Assembly: GCA_013339895.1 (NCBI GenBank)
Contig: JABACO010000001.1
Span: 5,327,929 to 5,391,928 of the forward strand
From: Ephydatia muelleri
Lineage: Eukaryota > Porifera > Demospongiae > Spongillida > Spongillidae
Length of the DNA: 64,000 bases
Reading direction: 5' to 3'
This document shows positions 44,401 to 56,071 of this stretch, piece after piece. The first letter of the stretch is position 1; each line of letters opens with the position of its first letter. A model generated the notes under the pieces. It made no database searches. It was not told the origin of the DNA and was given only the letters and a program-made list of their open reading frames with translations. The position numbers and the translations under genes were made by a program.

Positions 44401-47400
44401 CTTCTTCCCTTCTTCATACATTATAGCCAAACTCTTCGTGGAAACGCACTGGAGGACGATGTTCTCTGGTGGACTTCCTGCGTTTTTCCACCGTTGCGTG
44501 TTCAGGCAGTGTTGCCTGATCCTCTTGAGGGGTAGCATCATGTATTGGCTGTTATTCATGTCTCAGATTCGGTGCATTTTCATCTGTAATAATGTCCTGG
44601 TCGTCTGCTGAACCCGGTTGCCTGTTAGGAAAGTATTCGGCATCTTCTGCCCCGTGCACATGGGCTTCATCCTGTTCTCTTTCCCGGAGATGATCAATGT
44701 GACGATGCCATAACTGTTCACTAACATTGACTGTATAGGATACACTATTGCGTTGCTTCACGATCACCCCCGGTAGCCAACTTTGTTGATGGTTTTGTCC
44801 TTTTACCCACACAGCTTGTCCAACAGTAAACTCCCGTTGCTTTGCATGTTTGCCGTAGGCTATTTTCTGTCTTCTCTGAGACGCCTGTACTTTCACCTCC
44901 GGATTGGGACAGTGTGAAGTGTTTGTGATGCGTTTGTTGCCTCAAAAGGTCAAGTCTACCTCTCAACTGTCTTCCGACCAGAAGCTCGGCAGGCGATACC
45001 CCCGTTGTCGAGTGAGGGGTGCTCCTGTATGAAAATAGAAACTGTTGCAAACGTCGAACAGGATCCTTCTCGTTACCCATGCATAGCGCTAAAAGCACGT
45101 TTGAACGTTTTCACAAAACGCTCTGCTTCACCATTTGAGCTTGGATGGTAAGGCGCCACTCTCACATGTCTGATACCATTCTCGTCGCAGAATGTCTTGA
45201 ATTGGTCACTCGTGAATTGAGAACCATTATCTGTCACGATTATTTCCGGAAGGCCAAACCGTGAGAAAGTAGTCATTAATGCCGTAATTGTCGTCCCGCT
45301 GGTAGCTTCATTCAGCTGGAACACTTCGGGCCATTTCGTTCTTGCATCAACAACTATGAGCCACATTTTTCCGAAGAATGGACCTGCAAAATCAGCATGC
45401 AAACGCTACCATGGTTTGGATGGATATTCCCAAGGATGCAAAGGTGCATGTGGTACGTTATCCTTCTGCTGATTACAAGAATCGCAGGTACGCGCACCAT
45501 CCGCTCAATATCTTCGCCGATTCCTGGCCACCATACGTGCAACCGGGCCAATGATTTCATTCTTACGATCCCTGGATGGCTCTGATGCAATTCCTTCAAG
45601 ATATGTTGCCGCATCCCCGGGGAATCACTGCTTTGATTCCCCACATCAAACAGTTTCCTTCGGTTGACAGCTCCTCTCTTCGATTAAAGTATGGCCGTAG
45701 CTGATCATCTACTCTGCCTGTCTTGTTCCATCCATCTTTTGTGAATTGCAACACATGTCTCAACAGTGCATCAGACATGGTCCCTCGTTCGATGTCCTTG
45801 ACTGTTAGTGGGCATGCCGCCAACTGCGGTCCGTACAAAGCCAAGATACGATCGCCCCCTTCCTCCCCCATCAATGGTTTCAGACTCCGTCGATGGATAT
45901 CTCGACAATCCATCTGCATTTCCATGCTTCTGCATTGGCTTATAGACAATGTCGTACTGATATCCCGCTAAGCATAAGGCCCACCTTTGCAGTCGTCCTG
46001 CCACAACTGAGGATATTCCTGTCTTCGGTCCAAATATTTTGACCAACGGTTGATGATCAGTTACCAGTAATTGTCGACCATAGAGATATTGATGAAATTT
46101 CTTCAACCCAAATATGATGCTGAGAGCTTCCTTTTCAATTTGCAAATAATTTCGTTCTGCCTTCGAAAGTGTTCTTGATGCATAACTTATCGGCCTCTCC
46201 GACCCGTCCTAGAAATGGTGTGACAGAACTGCTCCAAGGCCATGAGCTGATGCGTCACAAGCAAGGCTAATTTCTTCCGAAGGATTGTAATGGCACAGTA
46301 CTTCGGCCGATCCTAATGCTTGCTTAAGCTGGTTGAAGCTCTCCATGCAGGTCGCCGTCCACATCCACGGAGTATTTTTCTGCAATAGCTCATTCAATGG
46401 TGCACAAAGATCAGCTACGCTTTGGATAAACTTCCCATAGTAATTGACAATCCCTAGGAATGATCTCAACTCTGTGACGTTAAGGGGAATCGGTGCTTTC
46501 TGTATTACTTCTATCTTCTTTGGGCTTGTGCAAATTCCGTTCCTTGAAATCACGTGACCTACATATTCAACTGATTCTTTAAGAAATTTGCACTTTGTCA
46601 AACGCAACCGCAAACCAAACTCTTTTAGTCTTCCAAAAACTCGTTCTAGATTCTTGAGATGTTCGTCTATTTCCTTTCCGGTGACCAATATGTCATCCTG
46701 ATAACACACTACGCCAGGTAATCCTTGCAGAATAGTGTCCATCGCTCTCTGAAACAAGGCCGGGGCCGAACTAACACCAAAGGGTAATCGCTTGTACCTG
46801 AACAAACCCCTGTGCGTGTTGACAACTAAATACTTCCGAGAACCCTCATCCAATTCCATTTGCAAAAACGCCTCACTAAGGTCTAAAATGGTGAACCTTT
46901 CTCCTCCCTGTAAATTTGCATACAAGTCGTCAATCTTCGGAAGAGGATACTGCTCAATATCCAAACATTGGTTGACCGTGTGACTTTGAAGTCGCCGCAC
47001 ATCCTTACATCCCCATTGTTCTTGATTACTGGTACAATTGGTGCAGCCCATTCAGAGTGCGAAATAGGCTCTATTACACCTATGGCTACCAGGCGCTCTA
47101 ACTCTTGTTCCACCCGTTCTCTCAGTGCGTAGGCAATCTTGTTCCTGGGGCTCTGTCACTCGATGCGTAGTCTCCTTTTTGAACCGCTTGACCTGCATGC
47201 TCGTGCCAAATGTCCAACACGTTTGCACTTGTGACACTGGGTCCCACGATAAGGGCAATTCCATGAATTATGCCCATTCCCCGCACAACGAGTGCACCCT
47301 TCCTCCCTCCCGGAGGGACGTACTCTATTGGGTACAGGTTTTCTTACTACGTTGATAGCCGCCGTCTCCGTTTCTTGCCGCTTTGAGTCTTGGTGTTCCT

Positions 47401-47960
47401 CCTTGAAGTCTTTGGCCCCCTTTTCCACCGTCTCCATTGCCTGAGATATCTCAAGAGCGCGCTCAGCTGTTAAATTCGCTTCAGACAAAAGACGCTTTTG
47501 TATATTAGTGGCAATTAACCCGCATACCAACTGGTCCCTTAATGCGTCGTTTAGAAATTGCCCAAAATGACATGTTTTTGCCAACCTTCGAAGCTCTACC
47601 ATGTATTGCGCTGCGCTCTCTCCAGGCTGTTGATGTCTGCGATGAAATTGAAGCGCTCGGCAATGACAAGTCTCGCCGGCTTATAGTGCCCTTTTAGCAC
47701 CTCGAGAAGTTCCTCGATAGTTCTCGAAGCTGGGGTATCAGGAGCCAGGAGGTCCCTTAAAACCTGATAGGTAGAAGACCCCACCACAGTTAGGAAAAAC
47801 GCTACCCTGCTTTTTCTTGTCACTGACGTCGTTGACTAGCAAGTACTGTTCCAGCCGTTCGGCGTACGCCTCGAAATCCTCTGACTGTCTGAGGGTCGAA
47901 AGGTTCTAGACTCCTTCCAATGGGTAAGGACGCCATTCTATCCCACCCTCGTCGCCACTT

Positions 47961-48074
47961 TGTAGTGTCTCAGAATAGTATTGACATATATATCTAACTG
48001 AGACAAGAATGACAAATCACCTAGAGCAATCGTATTTATACCACGTTCTACGCATGTGCACTTCCTACACTACA
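47961..48074 (-). repeat. LTR (5' LTR of the Gypsy fossil)
   Basis: 114 bases, matching 44287-44400 at about 96 percent by eye. Confidence 0.9.
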
Positions 48075-48256
48075 GAAAGATAGCGACAGAGATTCACATC
48101 ATTAATATGGTTAGACATTATAGAAACTGACCATAAAAAGCTCTGGCACTGTATCGAAACACATATAAAATAGAATAAAACAAAAAGCCATCCACAAGAA
48201 CGCTAGGGTCGTAATTAGGTTCGTTGCTATGACGTTACGTAGCATTATACATTATG

Positions 48257-48415
48257 CGATCACACATCACACACACACATGCACACAAATGCACAACACA
48301 TACATACACACACATGCACACACACACACATACACATACACATACACACACATACACACACATACATATATACACACACATGCACACACACACATATAAT
48401 ACACACACACACAGT
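48257..48415. repeat. CA-rich microsatellite
   Basis: ACACAC and ATACAC units for about 160 bases. Both strands open by composition. Confidence 0.95.
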
Positions 48416-48730
48416 TTCTGGGTTATATCTTATACCAGGCTCAGCCTTTGCATATCCAGAAATGGCCCATACATACGCGGTCATCCTGTTTGTTTTTTCC
48501 ACATTGAATTTCAAACATGTTTAACACCGGGTTTACGTAAGACGCGGGGAAATCTTGATTATTTTGGGGATATTCAAAAAATGAAAAATTCCCTCCGAGT
48601 GGAATTGCTATCTTCTAACTATATTAAGCATTTAGATAGTCACTGCATATTTACAACTGTCTTGGGGACAATTGCTTTGGTCAAAAAAGGCCCGTAATGT
48701 CGGACAACCTAGCAAACTTTTCAATTGCGT

Positions 48731-48761
<31 letters not shown>

Positions 48762-49832
48762 AGCTCAAACGTGTTGGCTTGATAGAGGAGCATGGCTATA
48801 ATATGTGAATATACATATTTAGATATCTAAAAACTAATTTGAACGTGAACACTTCATAGACTTTTAGTAGCCACTACACATTCTGAGATTACAACTCAAC
48901 AGACGCATTCATTTTGGATTTGTGTTCATGCATGCTTGTACTCGTTCAATCAGTTCTAGCTTGTTTCCAGATGTACGCAGATTGTGCTCAGCAAGATAGG
49001 CCTGAAGTTGTGGCTTGGACCATTTGAGCAGTGGTTTGCTCCAGTCAAAGGTCGTGTTTGATGTCTTTTGCTTCTTCCTCGGTTTTTTTGTCGCAGCCTG
49101 CCTTCTTTCTTTGAGATTTGGATGCTTCATCCTTTGATTGTCCTATGGACTGGTAGGAGGTCCTCACTTGCCCAACTACAGGCAGCTCAGCTAGGTGTAT
49201 GTTACCAGCCAAATACTCCTCGGTGAGGCGCACTACAACTGCATCAGCAGATACTTTGGCATGACCAGCTATCCCCTCCAGCCAACAATGAGCAATAAAA
49301 GTTCGCACATTGCTGCTGAATTCAGGAAGCATGGCCTTACGAGTTTGGGCCCAACCCACTTTACACTCAAATGTAGCATACGTTGGATTGTCTGCACTAG
49401 TGAATAAAGTGGACATGCTAGCCACACAGCCAGATACGAACGATATAGAACAATTTCTCCTGTTTGATGGCTTGGACGATATTCTTTGTAACCATGCAGG
49501 GTGTGATCATCAAGGGCACCTGTTCCTTCAGCATCTGCCCCATCTTTGTCATCAAATGGGCCACTTGGTAGAAAAAAAAGTTTCTTCAAGACCTTGTCAT
49601 CAGGAAGATTCCATGCAGGGAGTAATACTTTGATCCATCCCTTCACACCCTTCCAGAACAGGGACTTAACCCTTCTGAAACCATCTTCAGTCAAATCCTC
49701 CTTCACCCTGGCAACTTTTCGATCTTTAGCACTGGGTAGATTATTCATATCAGAATTAGCTTGGATTCCCAACAGACTCAGTGCTTGGAATATGTGATCC
49801 CGGCAACCATAATCAGCATTACATGATGGGAC

Positions 49833-50014
49833 ATCAGTTGGAACAGTAGCAGGGACATCAGTTGGAACAGTAGCAGGACAGCTGTATGAACAGTAGCAGG
49901 GACTGCTGTAGGAACAGTAGCAGGGACAGCTGTAGGAACAGTAGCAGGGACAGCTGTAGGAGCAGTAGCAGGGACAGCTGTAGGAACAGTAGCAGGGACA
50001 GCTGTATGAACAGT
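49833..50014. repeat. minisatellite, distal half (Val-Pro-Thr repeat)
   Basis: Units around GGAACAGTAGCAGGGACAGC, about 24 bases, eight to nine copies, in phase with the gene. Separated from its other half by the hAT insertion. Confidence 0.85.
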
Positions 50015-51651
50015 CAGGGGCGGATACAGGAATTCTGGAAGGGGGGGGTCCGACATGAATAATTAATAGGGGGAGGGTGCGGGAGGGGGATGTGCCCCCT
50101 CCCGCGCGAAGCGCGGAAGCTTTTGACGGATCGTCATCCCGCGCATAATTAATTGGTGACATTCTATAGAAACTTGAAAAGGGCGGCGAATACTGTGCGT
50201 GGGTCGGTTTGGGGGACTCTATTCTCAGTGCAACTCATAAACTGCGTATCCTAAATTAATGAGTAATCCCTATTTAACAGACTTTTTTTCCTATCATGGC
50301 AGATAGCTGTGGAATTAAAATACGTATTTATCGCCATTTCACATTTGACACTGCATGAATGAACTAATAAAACATACAATGAATCTATACAATTACTACA
50401 AAATCATTTATTGGTACAAAATACAAGATTGAAACATTTATCTGTTGTGTTTGCTGATAAAAGCTTCACACACCTCCTCAATATCAATATCAACATCACT
50501 ATGCAAATGCATCAGTGCTAATCCAGCAAAACGCTCAGAACTCATTGTACTTCGTAAATAGGATTTAATACGCCTCAATGCTGAAAAAGACCTTTCTGCT
50601 TCACAGCTCGACACAGGTATAGTGCAGGCAATAATTAATAGTACTCGTATGTTGGGGAAAACATCTTCATCAGCTGCATGGATACAATGTGCCAGATCTG
50701 CAGAAATGATGTTATCAAGGGATTCAGATTAAACGTTTCCACTGTTTTAATTCAGATAGAAGTGTAAAGCACTAGGTAAATCACGTTCCCAAAACAACAA
50801 ACATTTTGCAAGATCTTGTAAATCACTGTGATTAATTATTAATGTTGGAACTAGATAAAATAAGTGACTACCAACCATACTGTCATGATGAAATCTATTA
50901 TTTAGTACTTGTTCCATGTGATCCAAGAATGGAATTGCCACATTAATTCTGTATTAAACTTCAGGATCTGGATTTTCTGGACCTGCATTAGCCCTGTGTT
51001 GCTGTCTTCCAGATAGACGTGGAACTGTAAGTACTATGCCTAACTCACTACCAATTCTGCTAGCATCCATTAACCAATCATGAAAATCTTTTTCAATGTT
51101 CTCTCTGAAAATTGCAATATCACTGATGACACTGCATCAAGTTATAGGCATGCACAATATCCTCATCTTGCGTCTTACCCATATCTGCATGTGTCAAAAA
51201 AGATAAATAACTGAAGTATAAAAGAAACTCCAGGCCCGTAGCGAGGTAAGTCTGAAAGGGAGGGAGACGAGGGGGGGGGGGGGGGGTTGGATCGATTTCT
51301 AATAGGACTGCGGGGGGGAGGAGTAGTCTAAGTGGTGTGTGCATGTGGGCCCTCATGCATTCACGCAGCTGAATCACGTAATGAGATAACGCGATCGGGT
51401 GGGTGAAGTCATGACAGGCGCGCGATTCCTGTACGCATAAACTACCATTTGCTTTCTATAATTCGAGATACTTTCCGAGCCCGAGTGAACAGGCTTGCCA
51501 TAACGCTCTCTAGAACAATGAATATCACATGGGATGTTGTTAATTGGTTTCGCTAATGAATTAAAGTATTAATCCTTAATTTTATTCATCATCAGGTCTG
51601 AGGGGGGGGTCCGGACACCACCGACCCCCCCCCCCCCTGTATCCGCCACTG
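50015..51651 (-). mobile_element. hAT element, decayed, nested in the minisatellite
   Basis: Termini CAGGGGCGGATACAGG (left) and, inverted, CAGTGGCGGATACAGG (right). AACAGT occurs at both junctions and fits part of the 8-base duplication usual for hAT. The minus strand encodes a transposase C-terminus: ENIEKDFHDWLMDASRIG, then SSCEAERSFSALRRIKSYLR and STMSSERFAGLALMHLH, ending EAFISKHNR and a stop at about 50444. The N-terminal half is missing and the frame is broken, so the copy is non-autonomous. Poly-G/C stretches lie near both ends. Confidence 0.8.
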
Positions 51652-52010
51652 AACAGTAGCAGGGACAGCTGTAGGAGCAGTAGCAGGGACAGCTGTAGGA
51701 ACAGTAGCAGGGACAGCTGTAGGAACAGTAGCAGGGACAGCTGTAGGAGCAGTAGCAGGGACAGCTGCAGGAACATTAGCAGGTACAGCTGTATGAACAG
51801 TAGCAGGGACAGCTGCAGGAACAATAGCAGGTACAGCTGTATGAACAGTAGCAGGGACAGCTGCAGGAACATTAGCAGGGTCAGCTGTAGAAACATTAGC
51901 TGTAGACAGTAGCAGGGACAGCTGTAGGAACCGGAGCAGGGACAGCTGTAGGAACAGTAGCAAGGATAGCAGGAGAAAGGACAACAGTATCTGCGGCGGC
52001 AGGAGCAGCA
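51652..52010. repeat. minisatellite, proximal half
   Basis: About 14 units of the same 24-base repeat as at 49833-50014, with variants CTGTATGAACAGT and GCAGGAACATTAGCAGG. Confidence 0.85.
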
Positions 52011-52613
52011 GGGTGGACAGTACAAATGCTCCAAGGAACAACAGACTCAGCGACTATGCCCATGCTCATAGCTGGAGCGCTGCCAATTGCAATTTCAACT
52101 GTTTGCGAGGACGTCCGCGAGTGCGTTGTCTACAATCATGGCACACACCTAAATTACACGTTTTACATGCTCTGCTTCTATGTTTTCCTTTTTCGATGCC
52201 ATCCTCGGAAAATGTTCCAGGCAGCTGTTAATAAGGTAATCGTATTCATCATGGTTATTACTTCTCTGCGTGAGTAAAACACATCGCACCTCGAAAGGCA
52301 GCTGCGTTGTCCTTACATATAGCTATTGTGTAGCCTTTTCTTATGCCAGAGATGCTAATGGTACACTTTATTAGCCAATAAATTATAAGGGAAAAAAGTG
52401 CACCTTGAAATCGAGGGCCACCGCGAAAACGCTAATGAGATTGGTTTGAGACTTTCGTGTACGACAACGGTACGAGCTTTTAGATCCCAACTCTACAGTA
52501 TAAGATGGTCTGTTAGGCAACGTAATTAGCTTGGGAATCAAACGTAAGGAGGGAATTATGAAAGTTTTATATTCCCCAAAATTTCCCCGCGTCTTACGTA
52601 AACCCGGTGTTAA

Positions 52614-53799
52614 TATACTCTAAAAATCGATTTGATTATTATATGCATTTTTCATGAAAAAAATGTTAAGCACCCTTTTACTAAAATCAAGACATTTAAA
52701 TTAATTTCACCCATGCATAATAAAAAATTTATTCATAAAAATACCTTTTAATAATTCATGATGTCTACGATGAAACTTTGGCTCACATTGAACAGTAAAA
52801 TAACGAAAGTTTATAATACAGCGCTTCAGCGCGAGGGTGCGGTTACTGTGGTACGCCCACGCATATGATGCATGGATTGAAAAGTCAGTTAGTTGATAAA
52901 TACATCATGCAACGCATGCCGATAGGGACTGACCAAACATTCAGAAATCATGTGTGCACACAATATATCTGTTATGCCTCATGGCAGTGTGCAATGTGAT
53001 CTGTTCTTTTAATTTATCGTTTTCTACTTGAACCAGCTAGTAGCTCTAACCAAGGATTATAAACGATTACAATCCTTGCTCGAACCCAGTGGGATATGCC
53101 TCAAGTCATTCTCTTTGTCAGTAGCACTCGCGGCATTAACTTTCAAAGTGGTTGTATGTTTCGACGCTTATACGTAAGATCTATCAGTATACATGAAAAA
53201 GCTCGGCGATTTTTATATAGACTCTATTGCTGGTAACCTCGGACAACGCTCAGTTACAATTTCCACGCTTTTCTTGTTCATTTCACTAGTTACGAGCATT
53301 ATCCGTGCATGCATACATTGCGATACATGCGCATGAACCAATTATGCTGTCATAGTCTGCGATTAATTTAATTGTGCATTATGCAAGACAATACGGTGCA
53401 AGATAACATGACTTCACCGCTGCAGTAATAAATGCTTTGAAGTGCAGTTTACACAGCCAAAAGTTACCAGTCTGAATCAAACCTGGTGGTGAAATACAGT
53501 CTGGTGTGGGAATGAAATACAGTCTGAATCATGGGTGTTTAAATCAACAGCCTGGTTGTTAACTGGTATGGTTCAGGCTGAGGATATTGCATGGTACCAG
53601 TTCGTTTCAAAACTGAAATACAATACGAACCAGCATTGGTGTCAGTCATGGTTCAGTATCTCGCTCGGACTGGCCGTTGTGCAAAGGTTCGTATCCGTGG
53701 GTCTATATTTTGATATCAGTTCACCTCGATTATCAATCCTCGACAAGAATTGTCCAGAGCACACATCGCACACTGTAAGATGTGCGTTCGCGCGCGCGC
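52614..53799. other. no gene recognised
   Basis: AT-rich. A stretch at 53480-53680 repeats GAAATACAGTCTG and CTGGTATGG words loosely. Nothing coding. Confidence 0.4.
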
Positions 53800-53912
53800 C
53801 ACACAGACACACACATACGCACATGCAACACACACGCAACACATGCACACACGCATACAAATATACACACACATACATATACATGCACACATTCACCCAC
53901 ACACGCAACATA

Positions 53913-53986
<74 letters not shown>

Positions 53987-53992
53987 ACACAT
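53800..53992. repeat. (CA)n microsatellite
   Basis: A degenerate CA tract, then about 65 bases of pure CA repeats (53916-53982). Confidence 0.95.
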
Positions 53993-54095
53993 CATGCTAA
54001 GCTGAAGTTGCAATTTTATAATGTGGGATACAATGAATCACGAGTTGATCACGAGACTGTATTGATAATTAAATTCTAATCCATTTTAGTTAAAA

Positions 54096-54296
54096 ATGGA
54101 TGCCCATTTCAGAGGAAGCAACCCTGCACGTGCACAGTGGTTTAAAACCATAGGTGATGATGACATTTTTGAACCATTAAAAAATATATATATCATTCCG
54201 GATGTTAATAAACTGGTGCTATTAATAACTATTACACTTTGTAAATCAAACCATCAAAATCAAGATTTGCATAACAGGCCTTATATTACACAGGTA
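54096..54296 (+). CDS. possible exon, 67 codons, unknown
   Basis: Opens MDAHFRGSNPARAQWFKTIG and could end at a donor in ACACAG|GTATAC at about 54293. It precedes, in opposite orientation, the RAG1-like gene's 3' end. No family recognised. Confidence 0.25.
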
Positions 54297-54459
54297 TACC
54301 TTTGTATTAAAATCAAATGCCTAGTTATGTAGCCTTAATTAGTATTGATACTCTTACAAAAGAAAATTAATTAACTATTGAATATAATTTGACAGAAATC
54401 AAGCCAAATATATCAGGATTCAATACATTATCATTATGTACATTTTGAGATAGAAGAGG

Positions 54460-55858
54460 TCAGTTTAAGCCAGAAGAGTTACAAGCACTATCATGTACAT
54501 TTTGTAGAGCAGCTCCTTCAGTAAAAACACATGCTAAAAGATGATCTTCCATTGACAAGCACCTACTGATAGCAGCATGTCTTTGGGGACAGGAGCGAAT
54601 GTTGTGCTGTCCACTGCAAAATGTGCATTTTACTATGGCTATAAAGCCTCTCACTATTGGATCTGATTTGACCCAAAGCCTTGTTAATACATCCGATAGA
54701 TTATCCTGCTGTGTTGATTTGCGAGCCAGCCTCTCTCGGTATGCACGCAGATTTTTGTTGTTATGTTCTAGCGGTTCTTCGGACAGTGTTCCTAAGCCTT
54801 GTGACTCATTTTTATGAATCAGTGCTGCAGAATGAGCTAGAACCTGATGTACAGATGGTGTAAATCTGAAGGTCGGCCAATGAGTGACATGTTTGATTGA
54901 GGTCTCCTTGCAGAGTTGGTCAAGCTGCTCAGTGTTGACTGTTTGCTTGGACGAAATAGCTCTCAAAATGATCGAAAAGTTTGTCATAAATTCACCAAAC
55001 ACTTGTCTGTCACACTCTCCATCGGACCTGACTTTAAGAGGTACAAAGTCAATCAGTACCTGACGGTTCTTAGCATCAAAAATACACTTTCGTGCTATAT
55101 TCCCAGTGGTAGTGGTGCCACCTGCACCTACACTGTCTGGTCGGTCTATGATCATCCCAGTTTTTTTCTTTTATCAATTCTCTTACCCGCTTTTTGGCCA
55201 CATCAACTCGAGCAGCTTGTTGTTGATTCTCCTTCCATGCTGTGACTCCTGCATTCAACTTATAGATTATCTTCAAGCAGTAGTCTAACCCCCTCAGTAG
55301 TGCATGGAGAATAGGAAACGTATGAACATCAAATGATGTTATAGGGTTTTGTGTTAAGCCCATTCATTCATCATAGTCTCCTCTGTGTTTGGAAACTTCT
55401 CCATCTACTTCTAAACATTCATAAAGAGCCTTCAAAGTAACAATGTCAACATTCTCCATTTCAAAGCCTTCCTTAATCTGTTCCACTGAAACAGAATCTT
55501 GATCTGAAAAAGAGCAAAGGATACAAAATGCTCCCCCTCTTCCCAGCAGCAGTTTTTGCATCTTCCCATCATTCATTGACCTGAGAAATTTCAATTTCAA
55601 TTCATATCGTTTTCCTCCTCTTCTAATTATTACACCACTCTTATGCAACTCTTCAATATCTTTATCAACAGGAGGAACAATTTTGCTCAGCAACTCTTTG
55701 TCTTCTTTCCCCATTGTGATGAGAATTGGCCGAGCAGCGTCAGGGCTATTAGGAGCACCTTCCCTCCATACCACACCACTCTCACTTGTGCTAGTGCTTG
55801 GTTGCTCAACTTGGCCATCTTTTGATACTTGTATGGGCACCCACATCCATAGTATCAT
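54460..55858 (-). pseudogene. Transib/RAG1-superfamily transposase, C-terminal half, with CCHC tail
   Basis: Reading from 55.86 kb downward: GVVWREGAPNSPDAARPILI, then ELKLKFLRSMNDGKMQKLLL with the likely second catalytic Asp in NDGK, and RGGAFCILC. Next come FPILHALLRGLDYCLKIIYK and GTTTTGNIARKCIFD, the latter matching the NDGNTARRFF block of Transib and the NGNFARKL block of RAG1. Then TPSVHQVLAHSAALI and LSEEPLEHNNKNLRAYRERL, with the likely catalytic Glu, and DVLTRLWVKSDPIVRGF. The C-terminus has CTFCSGQHNIRSC, a CX2CX3HX4C zinc knuckle of the type known in the tail of RAG1-like transposases. One in-frame stop (near 55.36 kb) and one frame change at an oligo-A run (near 55.17 kb) interrupt it. 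The N-terminal part with the first catalytic Asp was not found. Family recognition is from remembered conserved blocks. Confidence 0.75.
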
Positions 55859-56071
55859 GTTGTGGGAGATGGCATCTATTCGTTCACAACGAACAGCTGA
55901 AAAAACTTATGAGATGCAGACATTATATGGCTTGAAAGCAGTGGACAATCCTATGCTAAGTATTAGATTTAACCCTTTCATGTTAGTAAGCTTTTGATAG
56001 ATTATTCTTTGTTATTCATTCTATGCACAGTGACTTATGTTATGAGTGATTTATGATGTTTTTTATTATAG

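Larger units (their letters stand above)
44287..48074 (-). mobile_element. Ty3/Gypsy LTR retrotransposon fossil, broken
   Basis: A 3788-base element with 114-base LTRs and a 5-base target duplication GAAAG (44282-44286 and 48075-48079). In the element's own direction (minus strand) the parts are gag with a CCHC-type zinc-knuckle region (about 47.8-47.2 kb), reverse transcriptase (about 47.1-46.5 kb), RNase H (about 46.3-45.8 kb), integrase zinc-binding and core domains (about 45.6-45.1 kb), and an integrase C-terminal region (about 45.1-44.6 kb). No envelope gene is present. The coding region is broken in several places, roughly half a dozen or more. The two LTRs differ at about 5 of 114 positions, so the insertion is neither very recent nor ancient. 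Confidence 0.9.
48909..52195 (-). pseudogene. SAP/AT-hook-type passenger gene of the TTAA element, interrupted by hAT
   Basis: In minus-strand order: SRACKTCNLGVCHDCRQ (zinc-ribbon-like Cys cluster) and RTRGRPRKQ (AT-hook) at about 52.18-52.10 kb; then MSMGIVAESVVPW and a Val-Pro-Ala-Thr repeat region coded by a roughly 24-base minisatellite (51.65-52.0 and 49.83-50.01 kb). Next come CRDHIFQALSLLGIQANSDM, KVARVKEDLTEDGFRRVKSL and WKGVKGWIKVLLPAWNLPDD near 49.8-49.6 kb; then CKVGWAQTRKAMLPEF and VSADAVVVRLTEEYLAG; and finally WSKPQLQAYLAEHNLRTSGN, a SAP motif, ending at 48909. AT-hook plus SAP indicates DNA binding. Frame changes near 49.42 and 49.09 kb may be introns or breaks. A 1.6-kb hAT insertion splits the repeat region, so this copy is probably inactive. 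A paralogue fragment lies at 42.1-42.8 kb. Confidence 0.55.
48525..52609 (-). mobile_element. 4.1-kb TTAA-flanked DNA transposon with perfect 29-base TIRs, carrying a SAP/AT-hook-type gene
   Basis: The termini start CACCGGGTTTACGTAAG at both ends, are identical over 29 bases, and are flanked by TTAA at 48521-48524 and 52610-52613. No transposase is recognisable inside, so the copy looks non-autonomous. The interior holds a minus-strand gene (zinc-type Cys cluster, AT-hook, Val-Pro-Thr-Ala repeats, unknown domain, SAP motif), a poly-C run at about 48732-48761, and a hAT insertion at 50015-51651. TTAA targets point to Kolobok or piggyBac. The termini differ from those of the Kolobok-like element at 10.9 kb. 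Confidence 0.8.

Noticed and set aside
49778-50056. Secreted or membrane protein from Leu/Val-rich frames
   Set aside because: Alternate frames of the Val-Pro-Thr minisatellite (also at 51582-52041); the supported frame is the one continuous with the SAP-type gene.
54128-56031. CACAGTG heptamers near the RAG1-like gene as recombination signals or transposon ends
   Set aside because: The two copies at 54128 and 56025 have the same orientation and no shared nonamer or 5-base duplication; a seven-base match is expected by chance.
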